Part shown: piece after piece, positions 43,755 through 52,886 of the stretch
Numbering within the stretch: position 1 is the first letter of the stretch
Layout of the letters: every line of letters begins with the position of its first letter
Source of the DNA: Bordetella petrii
GTDB taxonomy: Bacteria; Pseudomonadota; Gammaproteobacteria; Burkholderiales; Burkholderiaceae_B
NCBI RefSeq assembly: GCF_000067205.1
Contig: NC_010170.1
Coordinates: forward strand, 62,001-126,000
Reading direction: 5' to 3'
Length of the DNA stretch: 64,000 nucleotides
Notes under the pieces: generated by a model
The model's input: the letters and a program-made list of their open reading frames with translations, nothing else
Database searches by the model: none
Told to the model about the DNA's origin: nothing
Program-made: the position numbers and the translations under genes

Positions 43755-44649
43755 GCATCTGGCCGCCAGGCAGCGCGGCCCGGCCATCTGGCTGGCTGTC
43801 CTGCTGGCGCTATGGGCGCTGTTGCTGGCCGGCGTGCCAACCATGGCCCAGCCGGCCGCCCCGGCCGCGGTCCCGGCCTTGCATGCGCGCGTTACCGATT
43901 CCACGGGCACGCTCGACAGCGCCCGGCGCCAGGCGCTGGAGCAGCGGCTGGCGGCCCTGGAGCAGCGCAAGGGCGCCCAGGTCGCGGTGCTGGTGGTGCC
44001 CAGTACGGCGCCCGACACCATCGAGCAATACGCCACGCGCGTATTCGAGCAATGGAAGCTGGGGCGCAAGAATACGGACGACGGCGTGTTGCTGGTGGTG
44101 GCCAAGGAAGACCGCACCCTGCGCATCGAGGTCGGCTACGGGCTGGAGGGCGCCATTCCCGACGCCCTGGCCAGCCGCATCATCCGCGAACAGATCGTGC
44201 CGCGCTTTCAGTCGGGTGACTTCGGCGGCGGCATCGAGGCGGGCGTGGCCGCTATCGAAAAACTGATAGACGGCGAGCCCCTGCCGGCACCCGCGCCGCG
44301 GGCCGCGGAGGGCGGCCCCGAGCAGGACTGGCCGTTCTTCCTGCTGCTGGGAGCGTTCATGCTGGGGCTGCCGGCCATTGTGGCCGGCCTGGCTGCTGCT
44401 GCGGCGTCGTGGATGATATTCGGCACCTGGTGGGCGGCGGTGCTGGGCGGCGTCGGCGGTTTCGCGGTCAGCGGATTGCTGGGGCTGCTGGGCATCAAGC
44501 GCCGCCTGCTGAACGCGTCGCGCCGCGGCGGCCGCGGCGGTGGTGGCTTCGGCGGCGGGTTTGGCGGAGGCGGCGGCTTTGGCGGCGGCGGCGGTTTTGG
44601 CGGCGGCGGCGGCCGCAGCGGCGGTGGCGGCGCCTCGGGGCGCTGGTAA
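43723..44649 (+). CDS. TPM-domain membrane protein with Gly-rich tail
   Basis: A 308-aa protein. The start MMPARPNRP overlaps lemA by 32 nt and gives a signal-like helix (AIWLAVLLALWALLLAG). The TPM domain (about 45–185; TDSTGTLDSARRQALEQRLA, TDDGVLLVVAKEDRTLRIEV, GYGLEGAIPDALASRI) faces the periplasm. Two hydrophobic segments lie at about 215–270, then a run of about 45 residues almost only Gly/Phe/Arg/Ser. TPM proteins have been linked to envelope or photosystem repair; the role here is unknown. Coupled to lemA. Confidence 0.88.
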   Translation: MMPARPNRPNKHLAARQRGPAIWLAVLLALWALLLAGVPTMAQPAAPAAVPALHARVTDSTGTLDSARRQALEQRLAALEQRKGAQVAVLVVPSTAPDTIEQYATRVFEQWKLGRKNTDDGVLLVVAKEDRTLRIEVGYGLEGAIPDALASRIIREQIVPRFQSGDFGGGIEAGVAAIEKLIDGEPLPAPAPRAAEGGPEQDWPFFLLLGAFMLGLPAIVAGLAAAAASWMIFGTWWAAVLGGVGGFAVSGLLGLLGIKRRLLNASRRGGRGGGGFGGGFGGGGGFGGGGGFGGGGGRSGGGGASGRW

Positions 44650-44653
44650 CGCG

Positions 44654-46042
44654 TCAGGCGGCGGGCAGCAACAAGGTGATGCGCAGCCCGCCCAGAGGCG
44701 AGGCGCCTGCCTGCACGTCGCCGCCGTAGGTGCAGGCCAGGTCCCGCACGATGTCCAATCCCAGGCCGGAACCGGGGCGTTGTTCGTCCATGCGCACGCC
44801 TCTTTGGAAAATGCGCTCGCGCTCGGTGGCGGCGATGCCGGCGCCATCGTCATCGACATGGATCGCCAGGCGGCCGGCGCCGTCGCTGTCGCGTTCGGCG
44901 GTGACCAGGACGCGCCGGTTGGCCCATTTGCAGGCGTTGTCCAGCAGGTTGCCCACCATTTCCTGCAAGTCGTGCGGTTCGCCACGGAAGCAGAGTTCGG
45001 GCGGATGCGGGGCCAGCGCGATGTCCAGTTTGCGTTCGGCGTAAAGCTGCCGCATGGCGCGCACCAGGCCCTGCATGGGCTCATGCAGCGGGGTCCGTAA
45101 ATCGGCCGCGCCCGACGACGCCGCCGCGCGGGCGCGCGCCAGGTGGTGGTCGATTTGCCGGCGGGCGATTTCGACTTGTTCCCGGGTCAGTTCCGCCAGC
45201 GGGCTCTGCTCGGCGGCCGCGGCGTTGGCCAGGATGGCCAGGGGGGTTTTGACGGCGTGCGCCAGGTTGCCGGCCTGGGTACGGGCGCGCTGGATGATTT
45301 CGTCGTTGACCGTGAGCATCCGGTTGAAATCGTCGACCAGCGGTTGAACTTCGCTAGGGTAGCGCCCTTCTATGCGCACGCTGCTGCCCGCCGGTTGCTG
45401 CGACAGTTGCCGGCGCAGCCGCGCAAGGGGGCGCAGTCCGATCAGCACCTGCATGACCGCGGCCAGGACCAGACCGGCGGCCAGGGCGCCCAGCGAGATG
45501 GCCAGCATGTGATTGAAGCGTTCGATAGGTTCTGCCAGTACGCCGCGGTCGGCGGCCACCACCAGCCGCAGCCGGGGCGTATCGGGTTCGGCCGGCGTGA
45601 GCAGGCGTGCCACGGCATACAACTGGCGATTTTCGGGGCCGTTGATCAGGTAGCCCTCCTGGGGGTCCGCCGTAACCACGGGCAGGGTCTGGTCCCATAG
45701 CGAGCGGGACCGGGCAAGGCCTTCGGGCGCGGCGGCGCCGTTGCCGGCGCGGTCGATCTGCCAGTACAGGCCCGATAGCGGCTGGTCGAACCGGGGATCA
45801 CTGAGGGGGGGAAATACGTTGACCTTTCCGTCAGGCCCGATGTTGACCGCCGCTGTCAGCTGATTCAGGTGCAGCATCAGCTCGGCGTGCAGTTGCTGCG
45901 TGACGTGCTGGCGAAACAGGCTGGCCAGCCCCCAGCCCGCGACGGCCACCGACAGGGATATCCATGCCAGGGTGCCCACCAGCAGGCGCCAGCGCAGCGA
46001 CCCGGCCCGTCGCGGCGGGGCCATGGACACGGAGCCGTTCAT
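44654..46042 (-). CDS. Two-component sensor histidine kinase
   Basis: A 462-aa inner-membrane kinase. The start MNGSVSMAPPRRAG overlaps the response-regulator stop as ATGA. Two membrane segments (about 20–42 and 175–198) bracket a periplasmic sensor of roughly 130 residues; HAMP follows. The phospho-accepting His is in NLAHAVKTPLAILA. N-box NLLDNACKWAN, DDDGAGI and GSGLGLDIV complete the ATPase. PhoQ-like by architecture; the signal is not evident. Confidence 0.92.
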   Translation of the reverse strand: MNGSVSMAPPRRAGSLRWRLLVGTLAWISLSVAVAGWGLASLFRQHVTQQLHAELMLHLNQLTAAVNIGPDGKVNVFPPLSDPRFDQPLSGLYWQIDRAGNGAAAPEGLARSRSLWDQTLPVVTADPQEGYLINGPENRQLYAVARLLTPAEPDTPRLRLVVAADRGVLAEPIERFNHMLAISLGALAAGLVLAAVMQVLIGLRPLARLRRQLSQQPAGSSVRIEGRYPSEVQPLVDDFNRMLTVNDEIIQRARTQAGNLAHAVKTPLAILANAAAAEQSPLAELTREQVEIARRQIDHHLARARAAASSGAADLRTPLHEPMQGLVRAMRQLYAERKLDIALAPHPPELCFRGEPHDLQEMVGNLLDNACKWANRRVLVTAERDSDGAGRLAIHVDDDGAGIAATERERIFQRGVRMDEQRPGSGLGLDIVRDLACTYGGDVQAGASPLGGLRITLLLPAA

Positions 46043-46701
46043 GAATTGCCCGCCAGCCGGTAGCCCAACCCGCGCACGGTTTCGATGGTGTCCGGCGGCA
46101 GCTTCTTGCGCAGGCGGCCGATGAACACATCGATGGTGTTGGAATCGCGGTCGAAGTCCTGGGCATAGAGATGTTCGACCAATTGCTGGCGCGATACGAC
46201 CTCGCCGGCATGCTGCATAAGCATGGCCAGCACCTTGAACTCGTGGCTGGTCAGGGTAATGGGGGCGCCGTCCAGCGTCACCCTGGCCTGGCGGGTATCC
46301 AGCATGAGCGGGCCGCAGCGCCATTCGGCGCTGGCATGCACGCTGTTGCGCCGGATCAGGGCGCGCACGCGCGCCAGTAGCTCTTCCATGTGGAACGGCT
46401 TGGCCAGGTAGTCGTCGGCGCCGGCGTCGATGCCGGCGACTTTTTCATGCCAGCTATCGCGCGCCGTCAGGATCAGCACCGGCATGTTGCGCCCCGCCGC
46501 CCGCCAGCGCCTGAGAACGGTCAGGCCATCCAGCACCGGCAGGCCCAGGTCGAGCACCACCGCGTCGAAAGCTTCCACGTCGCCCAGGTAGTGCGCGGTC
46601 TGGCCGTCGGCGGCGCGGTCTACGGTGTATCCGGCAGCGCGCAGCGCCTGTTCCAGCTGCGCGGCCAGCGTGGGTTCGTCTTCGATGAGCAGGACTCGCA
46701 T
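46039..46701 (-). CDS. OmpR-family response regulator
   Basis: A 220-aa regulator. The receiver has acidic E7-D8, phospho-acceptor D51 (VVLDLGLP) and the conserved Lys in DDYLAKPF. The C-terminal winged helix (about 125–218; LTSHEFKVLAMLMQHAGEVV, DSNTIDVFIGRLRKKLP) binds DNA. It is coupled to the kinase downstream and abuts the PepSY gene upstream, so the three form one operon. Confidence 0.95.
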   Translation of the reverse strand: MRVLLIEDEPTLAAQLEQALRAAGYTVDRAADGQTAHYLGDVEAFDAVVLDLGLPVLDGLTVLRRWRAAGRNMPVLILTARDSWHEKVAGIDAGADDYLAKPFHMEELLARVRALIRRNSVHASAEWRCGPLMLDTRQARVTLDGAPITLTSHEFKVLAMLMQHAGEVVSRQQLVEHLYAQDFDRDSNTIDVFIGRLRKKLPPDTIETVRGLGYRLAGNS

Positions 46702-47060
46702 CAGTGGTCGCCCCGGAAGCGTACGTTCTTGCCCTTGACGGCAAGCACCCGGCCGTCGCGCGCGTCGATCTTCAGCTTGAGCAGATTGCCGCTGTCTTGG
46801 AGCAGGCGGATTTCGTACAGGTACTCGCCATCGTCTTCTTCGAATTCCACCTTGACCACCTGGCCTGGGTAGGACTGCTCGACGATGTCGAGCACGCTGC
46901 GCAGCGGCAATATCTTGCCCTCTTGCAGCGCCTGGCGGGCGCGGTCATGGTCGCGTTCGCCGGCCGATGCGGGCGGCAGCCCGAGCAGCGTCGCGCAGCA
47001 CAGGAAGACGGCGAGGCAGGCGCGCAGCGGCGCGGCGAGTGGGGAAACGGAACGGCTCAT
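46701..47060 (-). CDS. PepSY-domain periplasmic protein
   Basis: A 119-aa secreted protein. The start MSRSVSPLAAPLRACLAVFL gives a signal peptide ending near ASAGERD. The single PepSY domain (LPLRSVLDIVEQSYPGQVVK, YEIRLLQDSGNLLKLKIDAR) fills the rest. Such proteins are often made with two-component systems and may inhibit proteases or sense envelope state. Its stop overlaps the response-regulator ATG by one base. Confidence 0.87.
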   Translation of the reverse strand: MSRSVSPLAAPLRACLAVFLCCATLLGLPPASAGERDHDRARQALQEGKILPLRSVLDIVEQSYPGQVVKVEFEEDDGEYLYEIRLLQDSGNLLKLKIDARDGRVLAVKGKNVRFRGDH

Positions 47061-47243
47061 GGGAATGGCGTGCGGGCGACATGGCGGCACAGGGAATCTT
47101 GCCACAGAGGTTATACCCCCGCGTTGATGAATGAAAGGTGAACGGCCGCTTCAGATCGAGTTCATGGGCGCCTGCTGATAATGCCTTCCATGGCCTTGCA
47201 AGACCTGCCCCTACCCTCATTCGTACTGCAAAGGAACTTCATC

Positions 47244-47555
47244 ATGAACACCACGATCCGAACCCTGCTTGCTGGCGTTGCCCTGGGCGCCGCCGCGCTG
47301 GCCGTCCAGGCGCAGACGCCGACGCCGGCGCCGGCCGCCGCGTCCGGCCCGGCCGCAAGCGCCCCGAAGGCGGCGATATGGTCGATACGGCAGGTCTACG
47401 ATTCGCTCGAGGCGGCGGGCTACCGCGACATCACCGAAATCGAGCTGGAACGCGACCGCTACGAAGTGAAGGCGCGCGATGCTCAGGCGCGCCGGGTCAA
47501 GCTCTATATAAATGCGCACAACGGCGCCATCGAGCGCACCAAGCTGCACGATTGA
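47244..47555 (+). CDS. PepSY-like periplasmic protein
   Basis: A 103-aa secreted protein with AAAGGAA before its ATG. The signal peptide MNTTIRTLLAGVALGAAALA is cut near VQAQTPT. After a Pro/Ala linker, WSIRQVYDSLEAAGYRDITE and KARDAQARRVKLYINAHNGA form a PepSY-type fold. It is divergent from the regulator operon and 82 bp upstream of the flavocytochrome gene. It may feed the same signalling or redox function. Confidence 0.85.
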   Translation: MNTTIRTLLAGVALGAAALAVQAQTPTPAPAAASGPAASAPKAAIWSIRQVYDSLEAAGYRDITEIELERDRYEVKARDAQARRVKLYINAHNGAIERTKLHD

Positions 47556-47637
47556 TCGGCCGCATCCCGCGGCCCGCGCGCCGCCGCGCCCGGGCCGGCT
47601 CAGTGCCGGACCTGGGCGGCATCACAAGAGTTTCATC

Positions 47638-48981
47638 ATGCATACCCGTACCGTCATCGGCCTGTTCCTGGGCGTTCTAGCCCTGGCCTGGGGGCTGGAT
47701 GTTGTCGTTTTGCAGGCGCCCTTGCAGGGCGACTGGCCGTGGCTGCTGCGGCAGCAGTCCCTCTACCTTACCGGTATCTGGTCCATCGGGCTGATGTCCC
47801 TGGTCATGATCCTGGCGCTGCGACCCGCCTGGCTGGAACGCCCATTGGGCGGCATGGACCGGGTTTATCGCCTGCACAAATGGGCGGGCATTCTGGCCGT
47901 GGCCTTCGGGCTGGCGCATTGGCTGGCCAAGCTTGCCAGCGGCCCGCTGAAAACACTGATCGGCGTCGCGGGCCGCGCGCCCCGCCCGGCAGCGCTGCCA
48001 TGGTTCGAAAACGCGCGCGACTTCGCCAAAGATGTCGGTGAATGGGGCCTGTACGTGCTGCTGGCGATGTTGCTCATTACCCTGTGGCGCCGCGTTCCCT
48101 ATCATGCATGGCGCTGGGTGCATCGCGCCATGCCGCTGCTGTACCTGGCCCTGGTGGCGCACGCCGTGGCGCTGTTGCCGCGCCAGCACTGGCTGGGCGC
48201 AACCGGCGTGTTGCTGGCGCCCCTGATGGCCGGGGGCGTGCTGGCGGCGTGGCGCGTACTGCGCGGCCGCGTGGGCCAGCGCCGCAAGGTTGGCGGCAAG
48301 GTGGTGGCGCTGAGCCAGCCTGCACTGGGCGGGCAAACCGCCGGCGTGCTGGAACTGGTCTGTGAGCTGGACACCGGCTGGCCGGGCCATCGTCCGGGCC
48401 AGTTCGCGTTCCTGACACTGGACCGCGCCGAAGGCGCACATCCCTACACCATTGCCAGCGCGCCCGGGCCCGACCGTCGCGTGACGTTCCAGATTAAAGA
48501 GCTGGGCGACTATACCCGGGGCCTGGCCGCCCGTGTCCGCCCCGGACAGCGTGTCACCGTCGAAGGTCCGTACGGCTGTTTCCAGCCGGCGCCCCGCCAG
48601 CCCGAGGCGATGCAGATCTGGGTGGCGGGCGGCATCGGTATCACGCCGTTCCTGTCGTGGCTGCAGGCCATGCAGGCCGACCCGGACGCCGCGCCGCGCG
48701 CGCACCTGCATTACTGTGTGCGCGATGCCGGGGCTGACCCCTTCGTGGCCCGGTTGCGCGCCATGTGCGATGCTCTGCCGTCCATTACGCTTACGGTGTA
48801 CGACGGCCGCGGCGGGCAAGGCCTGACCGCCGCGCAACTGGTCTCGCCCGATGTCGCCGCGCAAGCCGAGGGCGTGTGGTTCTGTGGTCCCGCCGGCCTG
48901 GCCGCGCTGGTGCGCCGCGAATTGCGCCGCGCCGGCCTGCCCGGCCTGCGCGTGCATCAAGAAGCGTTCGAAATGCGCTAA
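47638..48981 (+). CDS. Ferric-reductase-like transmembrane flavoprotein
   Basis: A 447-aa protein. Six N-terminal hydrophobic segments hold the haem-b histidines of the ferric-reductase domain (LHKWAGILAVAFGLAHWLAK, VHRAMPLLYLALVAHAVALL). The C-terminal FAD/NAD(P) half has HPYTIASAPG (FAD), VAGGIGITPFLSWLQAM (NADPH pyrophosphate) and GVWFCGPAGL. It would move electrons across the inner membrane, to iron or another acceptor. Its last codons overlap those of the convergent amidohydrolase gene by 4 nt. Confidence 0.91.
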   Translation: MHTRTVIGLFLGVLALAWGLDVVVLQAPLQGDWPWLLRQQSLYLTGIWSIGLMSLVMILALRPAWLERPLGGMDRVYRLHKWAGILAVAFGLAHWLAKLASGPLKTLIGVAGRAPRPAALPWFENARDFAKDVGEWGLYVLLAMLLITLWRRVPYHAWRWVHRAMPLLYLALVAHAVALLPRQHWLGATGVLLAPLMAGGVLAAWRVLRGRVGQRRKVGGKVVALSQPALGGQTAGVLELVCELDTGWPGHRPGQFAFLTLDRAEGAHPYTIASAPGPDRRVTFQIKELGDYTRGLAARVRPGQRVTVEGPYGCFQPAPRQPEAMQIWVAGGIGITPFLSWLQAMQADPDAAPRAHLHYCVRDAGADPFVARLRAMCDALPSITLTVYDGRGGQGLTAAQLVSPDVAAQAEGVWFCGPAGLAALVRRELRRAGLPGLRVHQEAFEMR

Positions 48982-50216
48982 GCCGGCGGCAGCGCGCCGG
49001 CGGCCAGCCGGCCCTGCTTCAGCACCGCCACGTGGTGCTGCGTGTCGGCCGCGCAGGCGATGTCCTGGGTGGGGTCTCCGCGCACCAGCAGCAGGTCGGC
49101 CACGGCGCCTTCGCTGACGATGCCATGGCCCGGCAGGCCCAGCAATTCGTGGGCGCGCGAGGTGCCGGCCACCAGGGCATCGGCGGGCGTCATGCCAAAG
49201 GCCACCATATACGCCAGCTCTTCGGCGTTGCGGCCGTGGCGGTTGAACGGCGTGCCCGCGTCGGTGCCCATGGCAATGCGCCCACCGGCGCGGTAGTACA
49301 TCTGGAACGATTCGCGGTGGCGCTGCTCGACGGCCCGCGCCTTGTCCACCACGTAGGCGGGAATGCCCCGGTCGGCGTTGTCGAGAATGTTGCGCAGCGC
49401 GGCGATGGTGGGCACCAGGAAAGTCTGCCTGGCGAGCATTTCGTCCAGGCATTGCTGGTCCATGAAAATGCCGTGCTCGATCGAATCGATGCCCGCGCGC
49501 ACGGCATTCAGAATGCCTTCGGTGCCCTGCGCGTGGCTGGCCGTGCTTTTGCTGAAGCGCTTGGCCTCGCGCACGCCGGCGTGCATCTCGTCGTAGCTGT
49601 AGTGCGCATCCATGGGGTTGACGCCGGGCGTCATGACGCCGCCGGTGGCCATGATTTTCACCAGGTCGCAGCCCGCATGCACTTGTTCGCGCACTGCCTT
49701 GACGACTTCGTCACAACCATCGGCCACGCGGCCGGTGCGGTTGCCGTGGCCGCCGGTCATGCAGATCATGCGGCCGGCCGCCTTGATGGTGGGCCCGGCG
49801 AACACGCCACGCGCAATGGCGTCGCGCACGCCGAATTCCAGGTAATCCTTGCCGCCGCAGTCGCGCACCGCGGTGATGCCGCCGCGCAGCGCCGCCTGGG
49901 CGTTTTCCAGCGCCGTCAGCGTGATCTGCGCCGGGCCCTGGCGGCTCATTTGCGCGTGCGGGTCGGCGCTGCCGGTGAACACCAGGTGTACGTGGCAATC
50001 GGCCAGGCCGGGCAGCAGGGTCATGCCCGTGGTATCTACCCGCTGGCCGGCGTAACCCTCGAACTGGCCGGCCGGCGCCACCCGGGCGATGCGCCCGTCT
50101 TCCACCAGCACCGCTTGGCCGGCCAGGAGGCCGCCCTGGCCATCGAACACATTGCCGCCGGTAAACAGCAGCGGGCCGGTATTGCCTGTCGATGCGCTTT
50201 CGTGCGCCGCGCTCAT
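48978..50216 (-). CDS. Metal-dependent amidohydrolase (imidazolonepropionase-like/prolidase type)
   Basis: A 412-aa TIM-barrel amidohydrolase. The start MSAAHESASTGNTG overlaps the ABC ATPase stop (ATGA). The metal motif is GLADCHVHLVF (HxH), with a likely carbamylated Lys in LVKIMATGG, His in STASHAQGTEG and IEHGIFM, and Asp in AMGTDAGTPF. Members cleave dipeptides with C-terminal Pro, Arg or Lys. Position at the end of a dipeptide-type ABC operon fits a cytoplasmic peptidase for the imported substrate, though that is inference. Confidence 0.89.
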   Translation of the reverse strand: MSAAHESASTGNTGPLLFTGGNVFDGQGGLLAGQAVLVEDGRIARVAPAGQFEGYAGQRVDTTGMTLLPGLADCHVHLVFTGSADPHAQMSRQGPAQITLTALENAQAALRGGITAVRDCGGKDYLEFGVRDAIARGVFAGPTIKAAGRMICMTGGHGNRTGRVADGCDEVVKAVREQVHAGCDLVKIMATGGVMTPGVNPMDAHYSYDEMHAGVREAKRFSKSTASHAQGTEGILNAVRAGIDSIEHGIFMDQQCLDEMLARQTFLVPTIAALRNILDNADRGIPAYVVDKARAVEQRHRESFQMYYRAGGRIAMGTDAGTPFNRHGRNAEELAYMVAFGMTPADALVAGTSRAHELLGLPGHGIVSEGAVADLLLVRGDPTQDIACAADTQHHVAVLKQGRLAAGALPPA

Positions 50217-51940
50217 GATTCCACCTCCAGCCCCTTGCGGGACATGACTTGCAGCTGCGGCATCAGGCCCAGCAGGTGCTGGGTGTACTCGTGCTGCGGG
50301 GCATTGAACAGGGTTTCCGTCTCGGCCACTTCCAGCAGTTCGCCGTGCCGCATGACGCCCACGCGGTCGCACATCTGGCGGATGACAGGCAGGTCGTGGC
50401 TGATGAACAGCATGGTCAGGCCCAGCTGCTCTTGCAGGTCTTTCAGCAGATTGAGAATTTGCGCCTGGATGGACACGTCCAGCGCCGAGGTCGGCTCGTC
50501 GCAGATCAGAAAGCGCGGCCGGGTGGCCAGCGCGCGCGCGATGCAGATGCGCTGGCGCTGTCCGCCCGAGAACTCGTGCGGATAGCGGCGGGCCGCGGCC
50601 GCGCCCAGGCCCACGATGTCGAGCAGATCGGACACGACCTGGCGCGTTTCGGTTTCGGTGGCCGCCAGCTTGTGAAAGCGTATCGGTTCGGCCACGATGT
50701 CCAGCACCCGCATGCGCGGGTTGAGCGACGAGAACGGGTCCTGGAACACCATCTGGATCTGGCGCCGGAAGGCGTTGAGCTGTTTTTCGTCTTTCAGGGC
50801 GGTCAGGTTGGTGCCGTTGAACAACACCGCGCCGCCGCTGGGTGTGTACAGGCCCGATATCAGGCGCGCCACGGTGGATTTGCCCGATCCGGACTCGCCC
50901 ACCAGGCCGAATACTTCGCCCTGCGCGATCGACAGGCTGACCTGCTTGACCGCATCGAGCGTGCGGCGATTGCGCGCCAGGAAGGCGTTCTTCAGCACGA
51001 AGCGCATGCCCAGGTCTTGCGTCTGTACCAGCGGTCCGCTGGCGTCCTGGCCAAAATCGCGGCGCTGCCCCAGCCAGTGCGTGCTGATGTCCAGCGGCTT
51101 GGCGGGCGTCTTCACGTCTTCGATGTAGGTCACCAGCGGGAAGCGGCGCAGCTTCACGTCGGGGCGCGGCACGGCCGAGATCAGGCTGCGCGTATAGGGG
51201 TGGTCGGGGTCGCCCAGGATCTTTGCGGTGGGGCCTTGTTCAACCAGCTTGCCGCGGTACAGCACTGCGACGCGGTCGGTGACGTCGGCGATCACCCCCA
51301 TGTCGTGCGTAATGATGATCATGCCGACTTGCTTTTCCTTGCACAGCTTGCGCAGCAGGTCCAGGATCTGCGCCTGGATCGATACGTCCAGCGCCGTGGT
51401 GGGCTCGTCGGCGATGATGATTTCGGGCTCGCAGCACAAGGCCAGTGCGATGACCACGCGCTGGCGCATGCCGCCCGAGAACTGATGGGGGTACTGTTTG
51501 ACGCGCAGCTCGGGCGAGTCGATGCCCACCTGCCGCAGCAGGTCCACGGCACGCTGTTCGGCCTGGGCTACGCTCAGGTCCAGGTGCACCAGCATGGTTT
51601 CCACCAACTGACGCTCCACGGTCTGCAGCGGGTCAAGCGAGGTCAGCGGGTCCTGGAAGATCATGCCGATGCGGCGGCCGCGCACCTTGCGTTTTTCGGC
51701 TTCCGGCAGGGCGTCGATGCGGTGCCCATCCAGGTGCACCTCGCCGCCCGCCAGGCGACCGGGGAACTCCAGCAGGCCCATCACGGCGTTGCCGATGGTG
51801 GATTTGCCGGCGCCGGATTCTCCCACCACGCCCAGTATCTCGCCGCGCTCCAGCGCCAGCGAAACGCCGTCTACCGCCACCAGCGTGCCGCGCCGGCTGG
51901 CGAACTCGATGCGCATCTTTTCAATGTCGAGCAATGCCAT
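50213..51940 (-). CDS. Dipeptide-type ABC transporter ATPase, fused double subunit
   Basis: A 575-aa fusion of two ATPase subunits (DppD- and DppF-like). First half: GESGAGKST near 38, FSGGMRQRVVIALAL and IADEPTTALDV. Second half, after a short linker near 300: GESGSGKST, FSGGQRQRICIARAL and ICDEPTSALDV. Each half ends with the oligopeptide-type C-terminal region; HPYTRSLISAVPRPD closes the first. It powers the DppB/C-type permeases upstream. Confidence 0.94.
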   Translation of the reverse strand: MALLDIEKMRIEFASRRGTLVAVDGVSLALERGEILGVVGESGAGKSTIGNAVMGLLEFPGRLAGGEVHLDGHRIDALPEAEKRKVRGRRIGMIFQDPLTSLDPLQTVERQLVETMLVHLDLSVAQAEQRAVDLLRQVGIDSPELRVKQYPHQFSGGMRQRVVIALALCCEPEIIIADEPTTALDVSIQAQILDLLRKLCKEKQVGMIIITHDMGVIADVTDRVAVLYRGKLVEQGPTAKILGDPDHPYTRSLISAVPRPDVKLRRFPLVTYIEDVKTPAKPLDISTHWLGQRRDFGQDASGPLVQTQDLGMRFVLKNAFLARNRRTLDAVKQVSLSIAQGEVFGLVGESGSGKSTVARLISGLYTPSGGAVLFNGTNLTALKDEKQLNAFRRQIQMVFQDPFSSLNPRMRVLDIVAEPIRFHKLAATETETRQVVSDLLDIVGLGAAAARRYPHEFSGGQRQRICIARALATRPRFLICDEPTSALDVSIQAQILNLLKDLQEQLGLTMLFISHDLPVIRQMCDRVGVMRHGELLEVAETETLFNAPQHEYTQHLLGLMPQLQVMSRKGLEVES

Positions 51941-51949
51941 GGCGGTCCT

Positions 51950-52876
51950 TCAGCGCAGCTTGGGGTTGAGCGCGTCGCGCAGCCAGTCGCCCAGCAGGTT
52001 TACCGACAGCACTAATGCAACGAGCGCAATGCCCGGAAAAATCGAGATCCACCACATGCCCGAAAACAGGTAGCTATTGCCGATGCGGATCAGCGTGCCC
52101 AGCGACGGCGCGGTGGGCGGCACGCCCACCCCCAGGAACGACAAGGTGGCTTCGGTGATAATGGCGATGGCCAGGTGAATGGTGGCGATCACGAGCACGG
52201 GCCCCATGACGTTGGGCAGGATGTGCCGGCGCAGGATGGTCAGCGGGCCGATGCCGATCAGCCGCGCCGCCTGCACGTATTCTTTGTTGCGCTCGACCAT
52301 GGTCGAGCCGCGTACGGTGCGCGCATACTGCACCCAGCCCGAGATGCCGATGGCGAAAATCAGCACGTACAGGGCCAGTTCGTTATGCATGTCGCGCGGC
52401 AATATGCCGCGCGCCACGCCGTCGATAAGCAGCGCGATCAAGATGGCCGGGAACGACAACTGCACGTCGGCGATGCGCATGATGATGCTGTCGACGCGGC
52501 CGCCCACGTAGCCGCTGATCAGGCCCAGCGACACGCCCAGCACCATCGAGAACAGCACCGAGGCAAATCCCACCAGCAGCGACACGCGCGAGCCGTACAA
52601 AATCGCCGAAAGAATGTCGCGGCCCTGGTCGTCGGTGCCCAGCAGGAATTCGGCGCTGCCATCGGGGTTCCAGGCAGGCGGCGTGTTGGCATCCATGATG
52701 TTCAGCGATGCCAGGTCGAACGGGTTGTGCGGCGCGATGATGGGGGCGCACAGCGCGCCAACCAGGATGGCCAGCGTGACGATGGCCGAAATCACGGCGC
52801 TAGGCGAGGTTCTGAAGCTGTACCAGAGGTCGCTGTCGGCCGCGCGGGCGAACCAGGGTGCGATGCGGGCAGTCAT
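51950..52876 (-). CDS. dppC: Dipeptide-type ABC permease DppC
   Basis: A 308-aa permease. The start MTARIAPWFARAAD is chosen because earlier in-frame codons overlap dppB. Hydrophobic segments begin at about 23 (AVISAIVTLAILVGALCAPI). Family blocks: GTDDQGRDILSAILYGSRVS near 80 and the EAA loop EYVQAARLIGIGPLTILRRH near 220. The N-terminal extended loop is typical of DppC/OppC. Confidence 0.92.
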   Translation of the reverse strand: MTARIAPWFARAADSDLWYSFRTSPSAVISAIVTLAILVGALCAPIIAPHNPFDLASLNIMDANTPPAWNPDGSAEFLLGTDDQGRDILSAILYGSRVSLLVGFASVLFSMVLGVSLGLISGYVGGRVDSIIMRIADVQLSFPAILIALLIDGVARGILPRDMHNELALYVLIFAIGISGWVQYARTVRGSTMVERNKEYVQAARLIGIGPLTILRRHILPNVMGPVLVIATIHLAIAIITEATLSFLGVGVPPTAPSLGTLIRIGNSYLFSGMWWISIFPGIALVALVLSVNLLGDWLRDALNPKLR

Positions 52877-52886
52877 GGTGATTCCT

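Noticed and set aside
44520..44640. Gly-rich tract as a PE_PGRS or phase-variable repeat
   Set aside because: It is the in-frame Gly-rich tail common to TPM-domain proteins, with mixed codons rather than a pure repeat.
48978..48981. Overlap of convergent stops as a sign of frameshift
   Set aside because: Both proteins end at family-typical positions; a 4-nt stop overlap is ordinary in a compact genome.
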